From positions 1 to 64,000 of the forward strand of contig NZ_NHYK01000004.1 of NCBI RefSeq assembly GCF_003288805.1: DNA of 64,000 nt, read 5' to 3'. How positions within the stretch are numbered: the stretch's first letter is position 1; each line of letters starts with the position of its first letter. Below, in pieces: positions 18,087 through 27,773 of this stretch. Source of the stretch: Helicobacter sp. 10-6591 (GTDB taxonomy: Bacteria; Campylobacterota; Campylobacteria; Campylobacterales; Helicobacteraceae). A program made the position numbers and the translations under genes. Below the pieces are notes generated by a model. The model saw only the letters and a list, made by a program, of their open reading frames with translations, was not told the origin of the DNA and searched no databases.

Positions 18087-19454
18087 TTAGATAGTCCCGG
18101 GGATAAGAGAGAGTATCTCTTTGACACTCATACATTCTTTTTCTATCTCTAGGCTTCTGTCATGCTCTAGTATCCCGTTTGCGACTTTTTGCATGGATAT
18201 GAAACTTGCTCTTAGGGCATGGTTTGCATAGATGATGATGTTTGCTCCCGCTCTTGCAAGCTCGCTAGCCGTGATGGCATTAAAGCTTGTAGGCACAAGC
18301 ACAATGGGCGTGGTTTTATCTTGGCTTCGGAAGGCTTGAAGGAAGCTAAGAATCTCGCTAGGCTCTTTTTGTCGAGAATGTATCATGATTCCATCAGCAC
18401 CTGATTCTACATAGGCAAAGGCTCTAGTGAGCGCGTCTTGCTCACCTTTATCCAAAATAAGAGATTCAATACGTGCGATAATCATAAAGTCATTTGTTAC
18501 CTGCGCTTTTTTGCCGGCTCTGATTTTGTTAGAAAACTCTTGTATGCTCTCTTGAGTCTGCTCTACATCATTGCCTAAGAGTGAGTTTTTCTTCAATCCT
18601 GTCTTATCCTCTATAACCACTGCACTCACTCCAAGCCGCTCTAATGTCTTGACAGTAAAGACAAAATGCTCTATCTTGCCTCCTGTATCTGCGTCATAGA
18701 TAAGTGGCTTTGTGGTTACTTCAAAGATTTCATTAATAGTCTGCAATCGGTTTGTCAAATCAAGCGCTTCTATATCTGGCTTGCCACGCAAAGTGGAATC
18801 TGTAAGGCTAGAGCTCCAGAATCCATCAAACTCTATCTTTGCTCCATCTTTGAATACAGAGGCATTCTGTGCGATAAGCGCACTAAGAGCAGAATGTGAT
18901 TCTAAGATCCGTAAGGGGGATTTGAGGCTTAAGAGCTTTCTTAGGCGGGATTGTCTTAGGGCTGTGCTTATACCAAGAGAGTTTATTGCCTTTTTGATAC
19001 CAAGTGCATTAATCTGTGAGCTGTATGGAATCTCTATAAGGTTTGGGTGTGAGCTTTTATCTCCACTAGTTTGCGGATAGGCTGTGTGTAGAAACTCTAA
19101 AACTTCTTGTCGGTATTTGCTCAAATGCCCGCTTTGCCAATCATCGCCATGTACGACAAAGCGGGGTTTGAGAGTATTGAGATTGTGGATGTAGCTAAAT
19201 GTATCCTGTGGCAGTACGGAATCTACAAATGAGAGACTTTCTATCACAATTTTACGTTGTTCATAGTCTAGGAATGGCGCTTCATCGACTTGTGCGATAG
19301 CGCTATCTGTGAGTAGCCCTACGACGACTTGCAGCTTTTGGGAGTGTGCTGTGCTGTGGGAATCTGCAAGCTCTCTTGCGGCTTTGAGGATATTGATATG
19401 CCCTGCGTGTAATAAATCCGCCGCCATAGCGACATAAATCATAGGATTATTCAT
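18087..19454 (-). CDS. pepM: PEP mutase with N-terminal TagD-like cytidylyltransferase domain
   Basis: 455-aa two-domain protein. Residues 1-170 look like a glycerol-3-phosphate-type cytidylyltransferase: LLHAGH (HxGH, 14-19), HGDDWQSG (102-109) and GIST (162-165). Residues about 183-455 are PEP mutase, with YDADTGG (253-259) and the diagnostic EDKxxxKxNS as EDKTGLKKNS (282-291). PEP mutase makes the C-P bond (PEP to phosphonopyruvate). The extra domain could make CDP-glycerol for the adjacent glycerophosphotransferase-like protein or activate a phosphonate. The start overlaps the upstream gene by 4 bases. Confidence 0.93.
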   Translation of the reverse strand: MNNPMIYVAMAADLLHAGHINILKAARELADSHSTAHSQKLQVVVGLLTDSAIAQVDEAPFLDYEQRKIVIESLSFVDSVLPQDTFSYIHNLNTLKPRFVVHGDDWQSGHLSKYRQEVLEFLHTAYPQTSGDKSSHPNLIEIPYSSQINALGIKKAINSLGISTALRQSRLRKLLSLKSPLRILESHSALSALIAQNASVFKDGAKIEFDGFWSSSLTDSTLRGKPDIEALDLTNRLQTINEIFEVTTKPLIYDADTGGKIEHFVFTVKTLERLGVSAVVIEDKTGLKKNSLLGNDVEQTQESIQEFSNKIRAGKKAQVTNDFMIIARIESLILDKGEQDALTRAFAYVESGADGIMIHSRQKEPSEILSFLQAFRSQDKTTPIVLVPTSFNAITASELARAGANIIIYANHALRASFISMQKVANGILEHDRSLEIEKECMSVKEILSLIPGTI

Positions 19455-22027
19455 TGGGGCTGCTTTGGGGTGGATTGCGTTATATCAATCCAATTTTCAA
19501 GGTCAAATACGCTGTTTTTCACTTTGTATTCTAGAAGAATATTAAAGCTTGTATTGCTCTGTCTGCCTGTGCCACCATCAACAAGACTAAAGATGAGCTC
19601 CCTTTCTTTGAAGGGTTTTTTTAAAAAACTTGGTGGGATATTTGGGCAACCTATCTCATCGCATGCTATGCTCATAGCGTCTGCATTTGTTACAAAGGTT
19701 TGTCTATCGATTTTTAGCTTACCTCTGGTATCAAAATCTTTAGCGATAAAAAAGATATGAGAATTCCTTAATTCTCGTCTTGGAAACTCTATGAGTGGTG
19801 CTCCGACGCCGCCATTGCCGTGGTCGCTTACAATGACAATCTTTGTCTTATCATAGATTTGAGAATCCTTGAGCCACTGCAGCCACATACCAAGATTTTT
19901 GATAAAGCAGAGGTGATTAGAGTAGGCTAACTCATCTTTTGCGCCCATCATCTTTTCGCGATACAGAGCCGTAGAATCTATTGGCTTACAAGAATTTCTA
20001 AAGTCAAGAACCCAAGGAAAATGGTCGGTATTTTCTTGGAAAAACTTGAAAGTAGGCTTTTGTGCATTTGTGTTTGATAGATACGCCATTGCTATAAACT
20101 TTGAAGCGTTGGTAATAGCATATTTGTAATGTGTATTTAAGAGTGTTCCGCCAAAAATCCATGCATCCGCCACATAGATTCTTGAGCGAAAGATATAAGG
20201 AGAAGCACGAAAGAGTCCTATTGAAAACAAATCACCAAGTGGCAGTTCGTCTGCACTTTCTAAATCTTTGATAGCAAGTTTCTTTTTATAGAAGTCAACC
20301 CATGCACTTCCTTCGTTGTCTGGTACTAAGAAAACATCTTTGTTAAGTTTTGGGCGGATATATTTTTCATCACCCGGAAATATAGTGCCAAAGCTTACTG
20401 CATAACCTGCATTTGAAAAGGTATTAGAAATATCCACAATCGCCTTTGAGTTTTCTTCTGCAAGTGTGTGTTTGAGATTGAGCTTGTTGATATTATGTGG
20501 AGTGTAGGTCATACCACCGATGATTGCAGGAAGAGAGGAAAAAGTTATATTTGAAACCGAGAGAGCATTTGGATAGTAGGTAAAGCCTTCAAACATATCA
20601 AAAAACTCTGGATAGTCTTTGAGGGCTTGAGTGAAATTATCACTCTGGACTGTATCGCTCATAATCACGACAATATTTTTCTCTTTTGAAAAACTCAAAT
20701 ACGGGTCTATATAATCAGGCAAAATAGGCGTGTTGTCATGTATTTGAGAATCTTTCTTGACGGTGTGATTTTTTAGCAAATTATTGTTGTTGTATGTGAT
20801 TTTTACAATATCTATAAAACTCGAAATACAAAAGATGCAAAAAAATCCAACAAGCCCTATAAGCAGAAAGTTTTTTGCAAAATATAAAAGCAAAAACGCA
20901 ACCACACAAAGTCCTATGCAATATCCTATATCAAAATATTTCGCCCAAATACTTGAGATATTTGCACCACCATCTTTAAAAAGCAAGCCATCAAGGGGCG
21001 CATAAGGTCGTCCATTAAAGATATTGCCTGTGAAAATAAGCGTATAACTAAGCACAATCAATACAAGCACTACGCAAGCAAAAGTTCCAAGCTTTAGCAG
21101 CCTTGTGTTATAAAAAAAGCTTGTGAGATAGATACATACAAAGCTTGTAAGCAAGAAGATTCCAAAAAGCGCAGATAAAGTAGCTTTAGTCTGTGTAGGG
21201 TCGAACTGGCTTACATCCGAGCTATACACTGCAAAAGGACTAAAGACACATATAAGAATACAAATATTGAGAATGGCAAACATAGAGATGTTTTTGTATA
21301 TCTGTGAAGTCTTGCCAATAATGGTCTTGTCCATTTTTGGTGCTTGCAATCTTTCAGAGTGTGCTTGTGTGGATTCTTGGGGCTTTGTCACTATGCTTTT
21401 TAGCAAATATACAAGAGTATTAATACTCCAGTACAGCACAAGTGCACTAGGCATATCATAGAGCAAGACCAAAAACACAAGTGCGATAAATATGCCTTGT
21501 ATTCTCTGAGCTTTTTGTTTGCTTGCAAGAAAGACATTAAGTAATGTAAAAAATGTCATAGCAAATGGCAGGATATGTATACCAAATACAGAATCTGGCT
21601 TACTTAAATCTGTTATCCACAAAAACTGGGCATTTTCAAAAATAGTGCTTTTGCTGATAACTAGTCCCATAGCGATAAAAAACGGAATCTGCAGCGCAAG
21701 TCCGCCAAGACCGATGAGCGCATAGAGTGGGTGGTAGTGATTCTGGCGATAGAGGGTTTTGGTAAAAGCATGGAGTTTGGCGCCTTTATACACGCTTTTC
21801 CAGGCTTTGATACGAGAATCAAGCTTTTGTTTGGTGTCATTATAAGAGTGTGCCTTTTTGTCGGTGAAAACAAAGAGCTTGAAAAGAAAGACATTGATTA
21901 GTATGCTGATAGCAACGATGCTTAACGCAGGACTATGCAAGTACTTTATAAGGCTTTGCAAAGTAAAATCCAAGCTTTGCTCCAGCGGAAATACAAAAAT
22001 AAAATACAAGATTTCAGACATACACAT
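19451..22027 (-). CDS. YidC/Oxa1-like domain fused to a sulfatase/LtaS-type transferase
   Basis: 858-aa membrane protein. Residues 1-215 match the YidC/Oxa1 pattern (LYxxNxxxP, ALQIPFFIAMGLVI, FLWITDLSKPD, LVLYWSINTLVYLLK); the groove arginine of true insertases appears to be Asn45. Several more helices (about 245-410) precede an alkaline-phosphatase-superfamily domain: metal-site Asp in VIMSDTVQSDNF (D458), likely nucleophile T495 in SNITFSSLP, and VSDHGNGG (D735, H736). Such domains in LtaS, EptA and OpgE move phospho-groups onto lipids or glycans outside the membrane. It probably transfers or assembles the phosphonate-bearing group. Overlaps its neighbours by 14 and 4 bases. Confidence 0.85.
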   Translation of the reverse strand: MCMSEILYFIFVFPLEQSLDFTLQSLIKYLHSPALSIVAISILINVFLFKLFVFTDKKAHSYNDTKQKLDSRIKAWKSVYKGAKLHAFTKTLYRQNHYHPLYALIGLGGLALQIPFFIAMGLVISKSTIFENAQFLWITDLSKPDSVFGIHILPFAMTFFTLLNVFLASKQKAQRIQGIFIALVFLVLLYDMPSALVLYWSINTLVYLLKSIVTKPQESTQAHSERLQAPKMDKTIIGKTSQIYKNISMFAILNICILICVFSPFAVYSSDVSQFDPTQTKATLSALFGIFLLTSFVCIYLTSFFYNTRLLKLGTFACVVLVLIVLSYTLIFTGNIFNGRPYAPLDGLLFKDGGANISSIWAKYFDIGYCIGLCVVAFLLLYFAKNFLLIGLVGFFCIFCISSFIDIVKITYNNNNLLKNHTVKKDSQIHDNTPILPDYIDPYLSFSKEKNIVVIMSDTVQSDNFTQALKDYPEFFDMFEGFTYYPNALSVSNITFSSLPAIIGGMTYTPHNINKLNLKHTLAEENSKAIVDISNTFSNAGYAVSFGTIFPGDEKYIRPKLNKDVFLVPDNEGSAWVDFYKKKLAIKDLESADELPLGDLFSIGLFRASPYIFRSRIYVADAWIFGGTLLNTHYKYAITNASKFIAMAYLSNTNAQKPTFKFFQENTDHFPWVLDFRNSCKPIDSTALYREKMMGAKDELAYSNHLCFIKNLGMWLQWLKDSQIYDKTKIVIVSDHGNGGVGAPLIEFPRRELRNSHIFFIAKDFDTRGKLKIDRQTFVTNADAMSIACDEIGCPNIPPSFLKKPFKERELIFSLVDGGTGRQSNTSFNILLEYKVKNSVFDLENWIDITQSTPKQPQ

Positions 22028-23448
22028 TCCTCTCTTGTTTTAGAATCTCTTGTATGCGTAGAACTTCTGAGAAGATTTGGGAATCAAGCTGGGAGCCTAA
22101 AAGTGCTTGTTGTAGTTTGAGAAGTGCCTTCCCACAGGTCTCACCCGCATGCCCTTGAAAGGTCCAAAGAGAGCTTTTGAGTGCCTGGATATTTGCCTGG
22201 ATCTCTTGCGAGGCTTGGGAATGCAAGATTTCATGAGCGATATGGTCAATCCTGTGGATTTGCTCTGCCTTGATGTTTTTACCTATAAGCCTTAAGACAC
22301 CACAGACCCAAGGTTCTGTAAAGCTTGTATCCTCTAAGTCATAGCCTGTGGTATTAAAATCCGTTTCTATAGTGATGATAGGTTTAGCAAATAAGCAAAG
22401 AAAGTCAAATATCACACCTGAGAAATCCCCCACCATCAAGTCTGCCTTATGCAATGCATAGATATTACATGTGTGCGTATCCCAGCAGATATTAGGATAG
22501 GTTTGCGTGAGGGTTTGTAAAGAAGTGATGAGCTTGGATTCAGAGATAAAGCTTTGGGGATGTGGGCGGATAATCACCTCAAACCCTGCTTTTGCTAAAG
22601 GCGCAATAAGCTGCATGCCATACTTGCTAAGAAGTGCTTCTCGTCCCCAAGATGGCGATATAAGAATAGTTTTGGGTTGGCTGGAATCTTTAGTGGGTTG
22701 GGGGGTTTGGGCGTAGAAATCTTGGAGTTTTTTATGCAATACATCAAGATATGTGCAGCCTGAAACAATGATTTCTTTGGCTTTCAGATTGCGCACTCTT
22801 TCTACTTCGCGTATGAATGGCTCGTGTATGGTGGAATTTACCAATACAGAATCAAAATAATCTAGTGCAAAAACCTCATAAGTATCAACACTTGCAGGTG
22901 AATGTACTATATGGCAGTAATGTTTCACGCCTTTAGAGCGATGTATTTGCAGGACATCAAGTGCGGGCGTGGTCATCACTACGATGTTTGCTACGAGCGA
23001 ATTGAGCTTCACCCATGCTCTATTAGGATCGCCTATAAACTCAAAATGTGCTAGTTTGGAAGTATTTGCTCGCAAAAGCAGAGGGTCATCATGGCTTGAA
23101 GTGTAGTAAATGTAAGGATAAGAGAGTGAATCAAAATATTCCAAAATCGGTAGGAAAACATTTGCATACTGTTTCCCTTCGCAATAAAAAATAATGCCTG
23201 TATCAGTATCTTGAGAATCTAGACCTTTGGATTTTATAGATCGCTTGCTTCTAAAAGTAAGGTTTCGCCCCCCCCCCCCCAATGAGAGAATTAAACTTAT
23301 AAATGATACTTTTAAAGAAAAATATGCCAGAGATGAGAATTGCTACAACCGATGAAAGTAAAAGTGAGCCGCTACCGGGATCAAGATAAGCAAAACATGG
23401 GGAGTACAAACAAGCAAAAATTATAAGAATCCTCGTGAGACTTGCCAT
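22014..23448 (-). CDS. CDP-glycerol glycerophosphotransferase-like protein, phase-variable, out of frame here
   Basis: First gene of the phosphonate operon, split by a G13 tract (23268-23280). From ATG 23448 an N-terminal membrane segment with YLDPGSGSLLL (residues 21-31) leads into the tract and stops at 23251. The downstream frame holds the catalytic GT-B part: LISPSWGREAL, IIRPHPQS and ADLMVGDFSGVIFDF, as in TagB/TagF glycerophosphotransferases. G12 or G15 would give one 477-aa protein. In cell walls this family polymerises glycerol phosphate from CDP-glycerol; here the acceptor and donor are unknown. The end overlaps the next gene by 14 bases. Confidence 0.88.
23268..23280. repeat. Poly-C13/G13 tract in the glycerophosphotransferase-like gene
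   Basis: 13 consecutive C on the plus strand, inside the gene between the N-terminal membrane segment and the transferase domain. Loss of one base (G12) would restore a continuous frame. Confidence 0.95.
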
Positions 23449-23581
23449 TGAAGTTACCTTTGAGACATCTGAGACATCGATAGTGTTTGGTGCTTTGTAG
23501 CGTTGTAAATTTTTGAAAGCAAAGTCCGCGGATTGTATTTTTTTGTTAATTAATCAGAGCTTAAGGGTATGGTTTTAGTGT

Positions 23582-23587
23582 TATAAT
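23582..23587 (+). promoter_or_regulatory. Likely -10 element of leuA
   Basis: TATAAT in the 185-bp spacer between the divergent phosphonate operon and leuA, 47 bases before the GTG start of leuA. Confidence 0.55.
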
Positions 23588-23633
23588 TCCTAGGTTTTTG
23601 GTCCATACTTTCCGCGTGATTAAGGAGTTTGCA

Positions 23634-25337
23634 GTGAGTTACAAACGATACAAAAGAGGTTATTTTATGCCTCCAGAACAATGCCTTGAATGGAGTAAAA
23701 AAGAATATATTGCAAAGCCACCGATTTGGTGCAGCGTTGATTTGCGCGATGGGAATCAGGCGCTTATTACCCCCATGAGTTTGGAAGAAAAGATCGAATT
23801 TTTCAAACTCTTGGTGCGAATTGGCTTCAAAGAGATTGAAGTAGGATTCCCAGCAGCAAGCCAAACTGAATACAAATTCCTGCGTATCTTGATTGAGCAG
23901 AATCTCATTCCTGAGGATGTGAGTGTGCAAGTGCTTACCCAAGCACGAGAGCATATTATCAAGAAAACTTATGAAGCGCTATCAGGGTGCAAGAATGCTA
24001 TTGTGCATGTTTATAATTCCACTTCTTTTGCCCAAAGACAACAGGTATTTAAAAAATCTCGTCAGGAAGTCAAAGAGATAGCAATACAGGGCGCGAGATA
24101 TTTGGTGGAATTCGCCAAAAACACAGAAGGGAATTTTAGGTTTGAGTATTCTCCAGAATCTTTTAGCGGTACAGAGATGGAGTATGCCTTAGAAGTTTCT
24201 AATGCAGTCATTGATGTATTCCAGCCAACACAAGACAGAAAGCTTATACTAAATCTTCCAGCGACTGTTGAGATGAGCCTGCCACATGTATATGCAAGTC
24301 AGGTCGAGTATATGTCCAAAAACATCCATGAGCGTGAGAATGTATTGATTTCATTGCATCCACATAATGATAGGGGCTGTGCTGTGGCTGATGCAGAGCT
24401 TGGTATCCTTGCAGGAGCAGATAGAATCGAAGGCACACTTTTTGGGAATGGCGAGCGTACAGGGAATGTTGATATTGTGGCGCTTGCGCTAAATATGCAT
24501 ACACACGGTGTAGATAGCGGACTTGATTTTAGTAATATCCCAAAGATTTGTGAAGTCTATGAGAGAGTTACAAAGATGAATGTCTATGAGCGTGCGCCTT
24601 ATGCTGGTAAGCTTGTTTTTGCGGCATTTTCGGGCTCACATCAAGATGCTATCGCTAAGGGCATGGCATACCATAAAGAGCAAAATCTCAGTACCTGGAG
24701 CGTGCCATATCTGCCAATAGATCCTCAAGATGTAGGACGCGAGTATGAAAGCGATGTGATTAGGATCAATTCCCAAAGTGGCAAAGGCGGAATAGCTTAC
24801 ATATTGCATACATATTTTGGTATTGACCTGCCTGCAAGTTTCAAAGAGGCATTTTCTTATCATGTCAAAGATCTCTCTGACAAGGCACATAAAGAGCTTT
24901 GCGCAAGCGAAATTTGTGAGATTTTCCAAAGAGATTTTGTGAATCTGAAAACACCGCTTGAAATTTTGGACTACTCTTTTAATAAATCTCAAGATTCTAT
25001 GAGTGTAGAGCTGGAAGTGCGCCTTGATTCTAAATATAAAAATCTCTGTGCGCGAGGCAATGGACGTCTTGATAGCATAGCAAATGCTTTGAGAGATAAC
25101 CTTGGATTAGAATTTGAGATATTGGACTACAGCGAGCATTCTTTGAAAGAAGGTTCATCATCGCAGGCAATCTCTTATGTACAGATCAAAAATAGCCAAG
25201 GCAAATTTTTTGGCGCAGGACTTGATACAGATATTGTTACAGCATCAATACTAGGGCTACTTAGCGCGATAAATCAAAGTTTGCGTTCTAACAATGCCCA
25301 GTTTGAAAAAGCTTGTGACAATGCGCTAGAAATCTAG
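23634..25337 (+). CDS. leuA: 2-Isopropylmalate synthase LeuA
   Basis: 567-aa enzyme condensing acetyl-CoA with 2-ketoisovalerate, the first committed step to leucine. It has the HMGL-like barrel with CSVDLRDGNQAL, HPHNDRGCAVADAELG and FGNGERTGNVD, and a C-terminal regulatory domain (from about residue 430) that would give leucine feedback inhibition. I chose GTG at 23634 because AAGGAG lies six bases before it; a TTG 36 bases upstream has no ribosome site. leuC follows after 39 bases; leuB and leuD are not in the window. Confidence 0.94.
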   Translation: MSYKRYKRGYFMPPEQCLEWSKKEYIAKPPIWCSVDLRDGNQALITPMSLEEKIEFFKLLVRIGFKEIEVGFPAASQTEYKFLRILIEQNLIPEDVSVQVLTQAREHIIKKTYEALSGCKNAIVHVYNSTSFAQRQQVFKKSRQEVKEIAIQGARYLVEFAKNTEGNFRFEYSPESFSGTEMEYALEVSNAVIDVFQPTQDRKLILNLPATVEMSLPHVYASQVEYMSKNIHERENVLISLHPHNDRGCAVADAELGILAGADRIEGTLFGNGERTGNVDIVALALNMHTHGVDSGLDFSNIPKICEVYERVTKMNVYERAPYAGKLVFAAFSGSHQDAIAKGMAYHKEQNLSTWSVPYLPIDPQDVGREYESDVIRINSQSGKGGIAYILHTYFGIDLPASFKEAFSYHVKDLSDKAHKELCASEICEIFQRDFVNLKTPLEILDYSFNKSQDSMSVELEVRLDSKYKNLCARGNGRLDSIANALRDNLGLEFEILDYSEHSLKEGSSSQAISYVQIKNSQGKFFGAGLDTDIVTASILGLLSAINQSLRSNNAQFEKACDNALEI

Positions 25338-25376
25338 CGCTTCATAAGTAACTATATGACATACAAGGAAGGTGAT

Positions 25377-26639
25377 ATGAGTATGACAATGTCGCAAAAA
25401 ATCTTAGCTCATCGTGCAGGGTTAGAAAGTGTGGAAGTGGGTGATTTGATTATGGCAAGTCTGGATATGGTTTTAGGTAATGATATTACCACGCCAGTAG
25501 CGATTAATGCTTTTAAAAATGCAAAATTTCAGAAAGTATTTGATAAAGATAAAATCTCTCTTGTTATGGACCATTTTGCTCCAAATAAAGATATTAAAGC
25601 CGCTACACAAACCCAACAATGCAGGCATTTCGCGCAAGAATTCAATATTTCTCATTACTATGATGTAGGAAATATGGGGGTAGAGCATGCACTTTTACCT
25701 GAACAGGGGATTGTTACTATTGGGGATTTAGTGATTGGTGCAGATTCTCATACTTGCACTTATGGTGCACTAGGAGCGTTTTCTACTGGGGTTGGATCGA
25801 CTGATATGGCTGTAGGTATGGCGACAGGCAAGGCATGGTTTAAGGTACCTAGCGCGCTTAGGTTTAATCTGACAGGCAAGCTCAAGCCTTATGTGAGCGG
25901 TAAGGATGTGATTTTGCACATTATTGGGCTTATAGGTGTTGATGGTGCACTGTATAAGAGTATGGAATTTGGCGGTGAGGGGTTAAAAAACCTCAGTATT
26001 GATGACAGATTGTGTATTGCCAATATGGCAATTGAAGCAGGCGCAAAAAATGGGATTTTTGAGGTTGATGAAATCACAATGGCCTATGCTAAAGGCAGAA
26101 CGAGCAGAGATTTTAGAATCTATGCGCCAGATAAGGATGCAAAATACGAAAAAGTCTTTGATATTGACTTGAGTATGATTGATCATACAGTGGCTTTTCC
26201 GCACTTACCAGAAAATGCACGTACTACTGAGCAATGGGGAGAGATAAAAATTGATCAGGTTGTGATTGGATCTTGCACTAATGGGCGTTTGAGCGATATG
26301 GAAGCAGCAGCAAAAATCATACAAGGGAAAAAAGTAGCAAAAAATACGCGCTGTATCGTAATTCCTGCTACACAAAATATCTACTTAGAATGTATTGCAA
26401 AAGGTTATTTGAAAACCTTTATCGAGGCGGGCTGCGTGGTTTCAACTCCTACTTGCGGTCCTTGTCTTGGCGGGCACATGGGGATTTTGGCAGCGAATGA
26501 AAAATGCGTTTCTACCACAAATCGCAACTTTGTAGGTCGTATGGGACATACAACTAGCGAAGTCTATCTTGCCTCGCCTGAAGTAGCTGCAGCAAGTGCA
26601 ATCACAGGATTTCTAAGCACACCAGAATCTGTTCTGTAA
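25377..26639 (+). CDS. leuC: 3-Isopropylmalate dehydratase large subunit LeuC
   Basis: About 420-aa aconitase-family subunit that isomerises 2- to 3-isopropylmalate together with LeuD. The [4Fe-4S] ligands are seen in GSCTNGR and [28 protein letters not shown] and the C-terminal [10 protein letters not shown] motif are also present. The ATG at 25377 follows AAGGAAGGTGAT, better than the ATG 21 bases upstream. The small subunit gene leuD does not follow, unlike the leuABCD operon of Campylobacter jejuni. Confidence 0.94.
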   Translation: MSMTMSQKILAHRAGLESVEVGDLIMASLDMVLGNDITTPVAINAFKNAKFQKVFDKDKISLVMDHFAPNKDIKAATQTQQCRHFAQEFNISHYYDVGNMGVEHALLPEQGIVTIGDLVIGADSHTCTYGALGAFSTGVGSTDMAVGMATGKAWFKVPSALRFNLTGKLKPYVSGKDVILHIIGLIGVDGALYKSMEFGGEGLKNLSIDDRLCIANMAIEAGAKNGIFEVDEITMAYAKGRTSRDFRIYAPDKDAKYEKVFDIDLSMIDHTVAFPHLPENARTTEQWGEIKIDQVVIGSCTNGRLSDMEAAAKIIQGKKVAKNTRCIVIPATQNIYLECIAKGYLKTFIEAGCVVSTPTCGPCLGGHMGILAANEKCVSTTNRNFVGRMGHTTSEVYLASPEVAAASAITGFLSTPESVL

Positions 26640-26903
26640 TCCGTGAACTTGGAACAATACAGATTCTGTGTTTCTCTGTGGTGTTGAGATTTTGTGTGAT
26701 TGACTCTTTTGTTTGTACTTTTTATAAGTCTTTGTGTATTGGAGAAATTCCAAGAACTTTGAGTTTTCTAAAACGCCATCTCAAAGATTTATACCATACA
26801 GACAATGGCTGTTTTTGGTTTAAGTAAACTTTGTTTTTCTGCGATAGAATCCTCAGACAAAACTTTGTGTTTTGAATCTAATCTTTTAAGGAAAGGAAAT
26901 CAG

Positions 26904-27530
26904 ATGTTTAAATTACGCTCACTACCGTTTACAGAGATTGCAGGGCTTATTAGTAAAGAGACTTGTGAATTTCATTATGGAAAGCACCATCAAACTTACA
27001 TCAACAATCTCAATAATCTTGTAAAAAATACAGAATTCGAAGGTAAGGGATTGTTTGATATTATCACAAAAGCACAAGGTGGATTATTTAATAATGCAGC
27101 ACAAGTGTATAACCATGATTTTTATTGGGATTGTGTTAGTCCAACGCCAAGCACAAGAAGTGCTGAATTAGACGAAGCTATAACTACTGCTTTTGGAAGT
27201 TTTGAAAAATTTAAAGAAACTTTTTTGAATTCTGCAACAACACTTTTTGGTTCTGGTTGGTGCTGGCTTGTGTATAACCCAAGCGCGAAACAAATAGAAA
27301 TCAAACAAACAAGCAATGCGCAAACTCCTGTTACAGAGGGCTTAATTCCCATTTTAGTTGTCGATGTGTGGGAGCATGCTTATTATATTGACCATAGAAA
27401 TGCCCGCCCAGCGTATTTAGAAAAATTCTTTAGCCATATTAATTGGAAATTTGTCTCTGACGCATTAGAATGGGCAAAAAAAGAGGGATTAAATTCTGTT
27501 AATTTCTATATAAATTCACTCCATGTATAA
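26904..27530 (+). CDS. sodB: Superoxide dismutase, iron type
   Basis: 208-aa cytoplasmic enzyme dismuting superoxide. Metal ligands are in the expected places: the His of the EFHYGKHHQTYINN helix, NHDFYW, and DVWEHAYYID; GSGWCWLVY is also present. ATG 26904 follows AAGGAAAGGA; an in-frame ATG 99 bases earlier has no ribosome site and would add residues absent from the family. It is flanked by spacers of about 260 and 240 bases, so it is probably a single-gene transcript. The upstream spacer has a CAAAAC-TTTGT-GTTTTG hairpin (26858-26874) that may lie in its leader. Confidence 0.95.
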   Translation: MFKLRSLPFTEIAGLISKETCEFHYGKHHQTYINNLNNLVKNTEFEGKGLFDIITKAQGGLFNNAAQVYNHDFYWDCVSPTPSTRSAELDEAITTAFGSFEKFKETFLNSATTLFGSGWCWLVYNPSAKQIEIKQTSNAQTPVTEGLIPILVVDVWEHAYYIDHRNARPAYLEKFFSHINWKFVSDALEWAKKEGLNSVNFYINSLHV

Positions 27531-27773
27531 GTACTTAATGCTTATACACTTATTCTTTCAAATTATTCTGCTGTCTGAGTAACTTTACTCTTGGTGATTG
27601 TCTTGTAGTTTTGAGATTATCTTTAAAAATGGTTTCATTTGTCTGATAATCTCCTTGAGATAGTAGCTTCAAAGACTTAAGAGCCTCTTGCAACTAATTT
27701 TTACCAAGTATTTAATGACATTTCTCATAATCCCATCTCTCAGTAAGTTTGCTGGTTGTATAGGGAAAGATTT

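Noticed and set aside
27540-27720. Open minus-strand stretch downstream of sodB with a coding-like LQEALKSLKLLSQGDYQTNE composition
   Set aside because: There is no start codon with a ribosome site and a stop lies immediately upstream; at most a short gene remnant.
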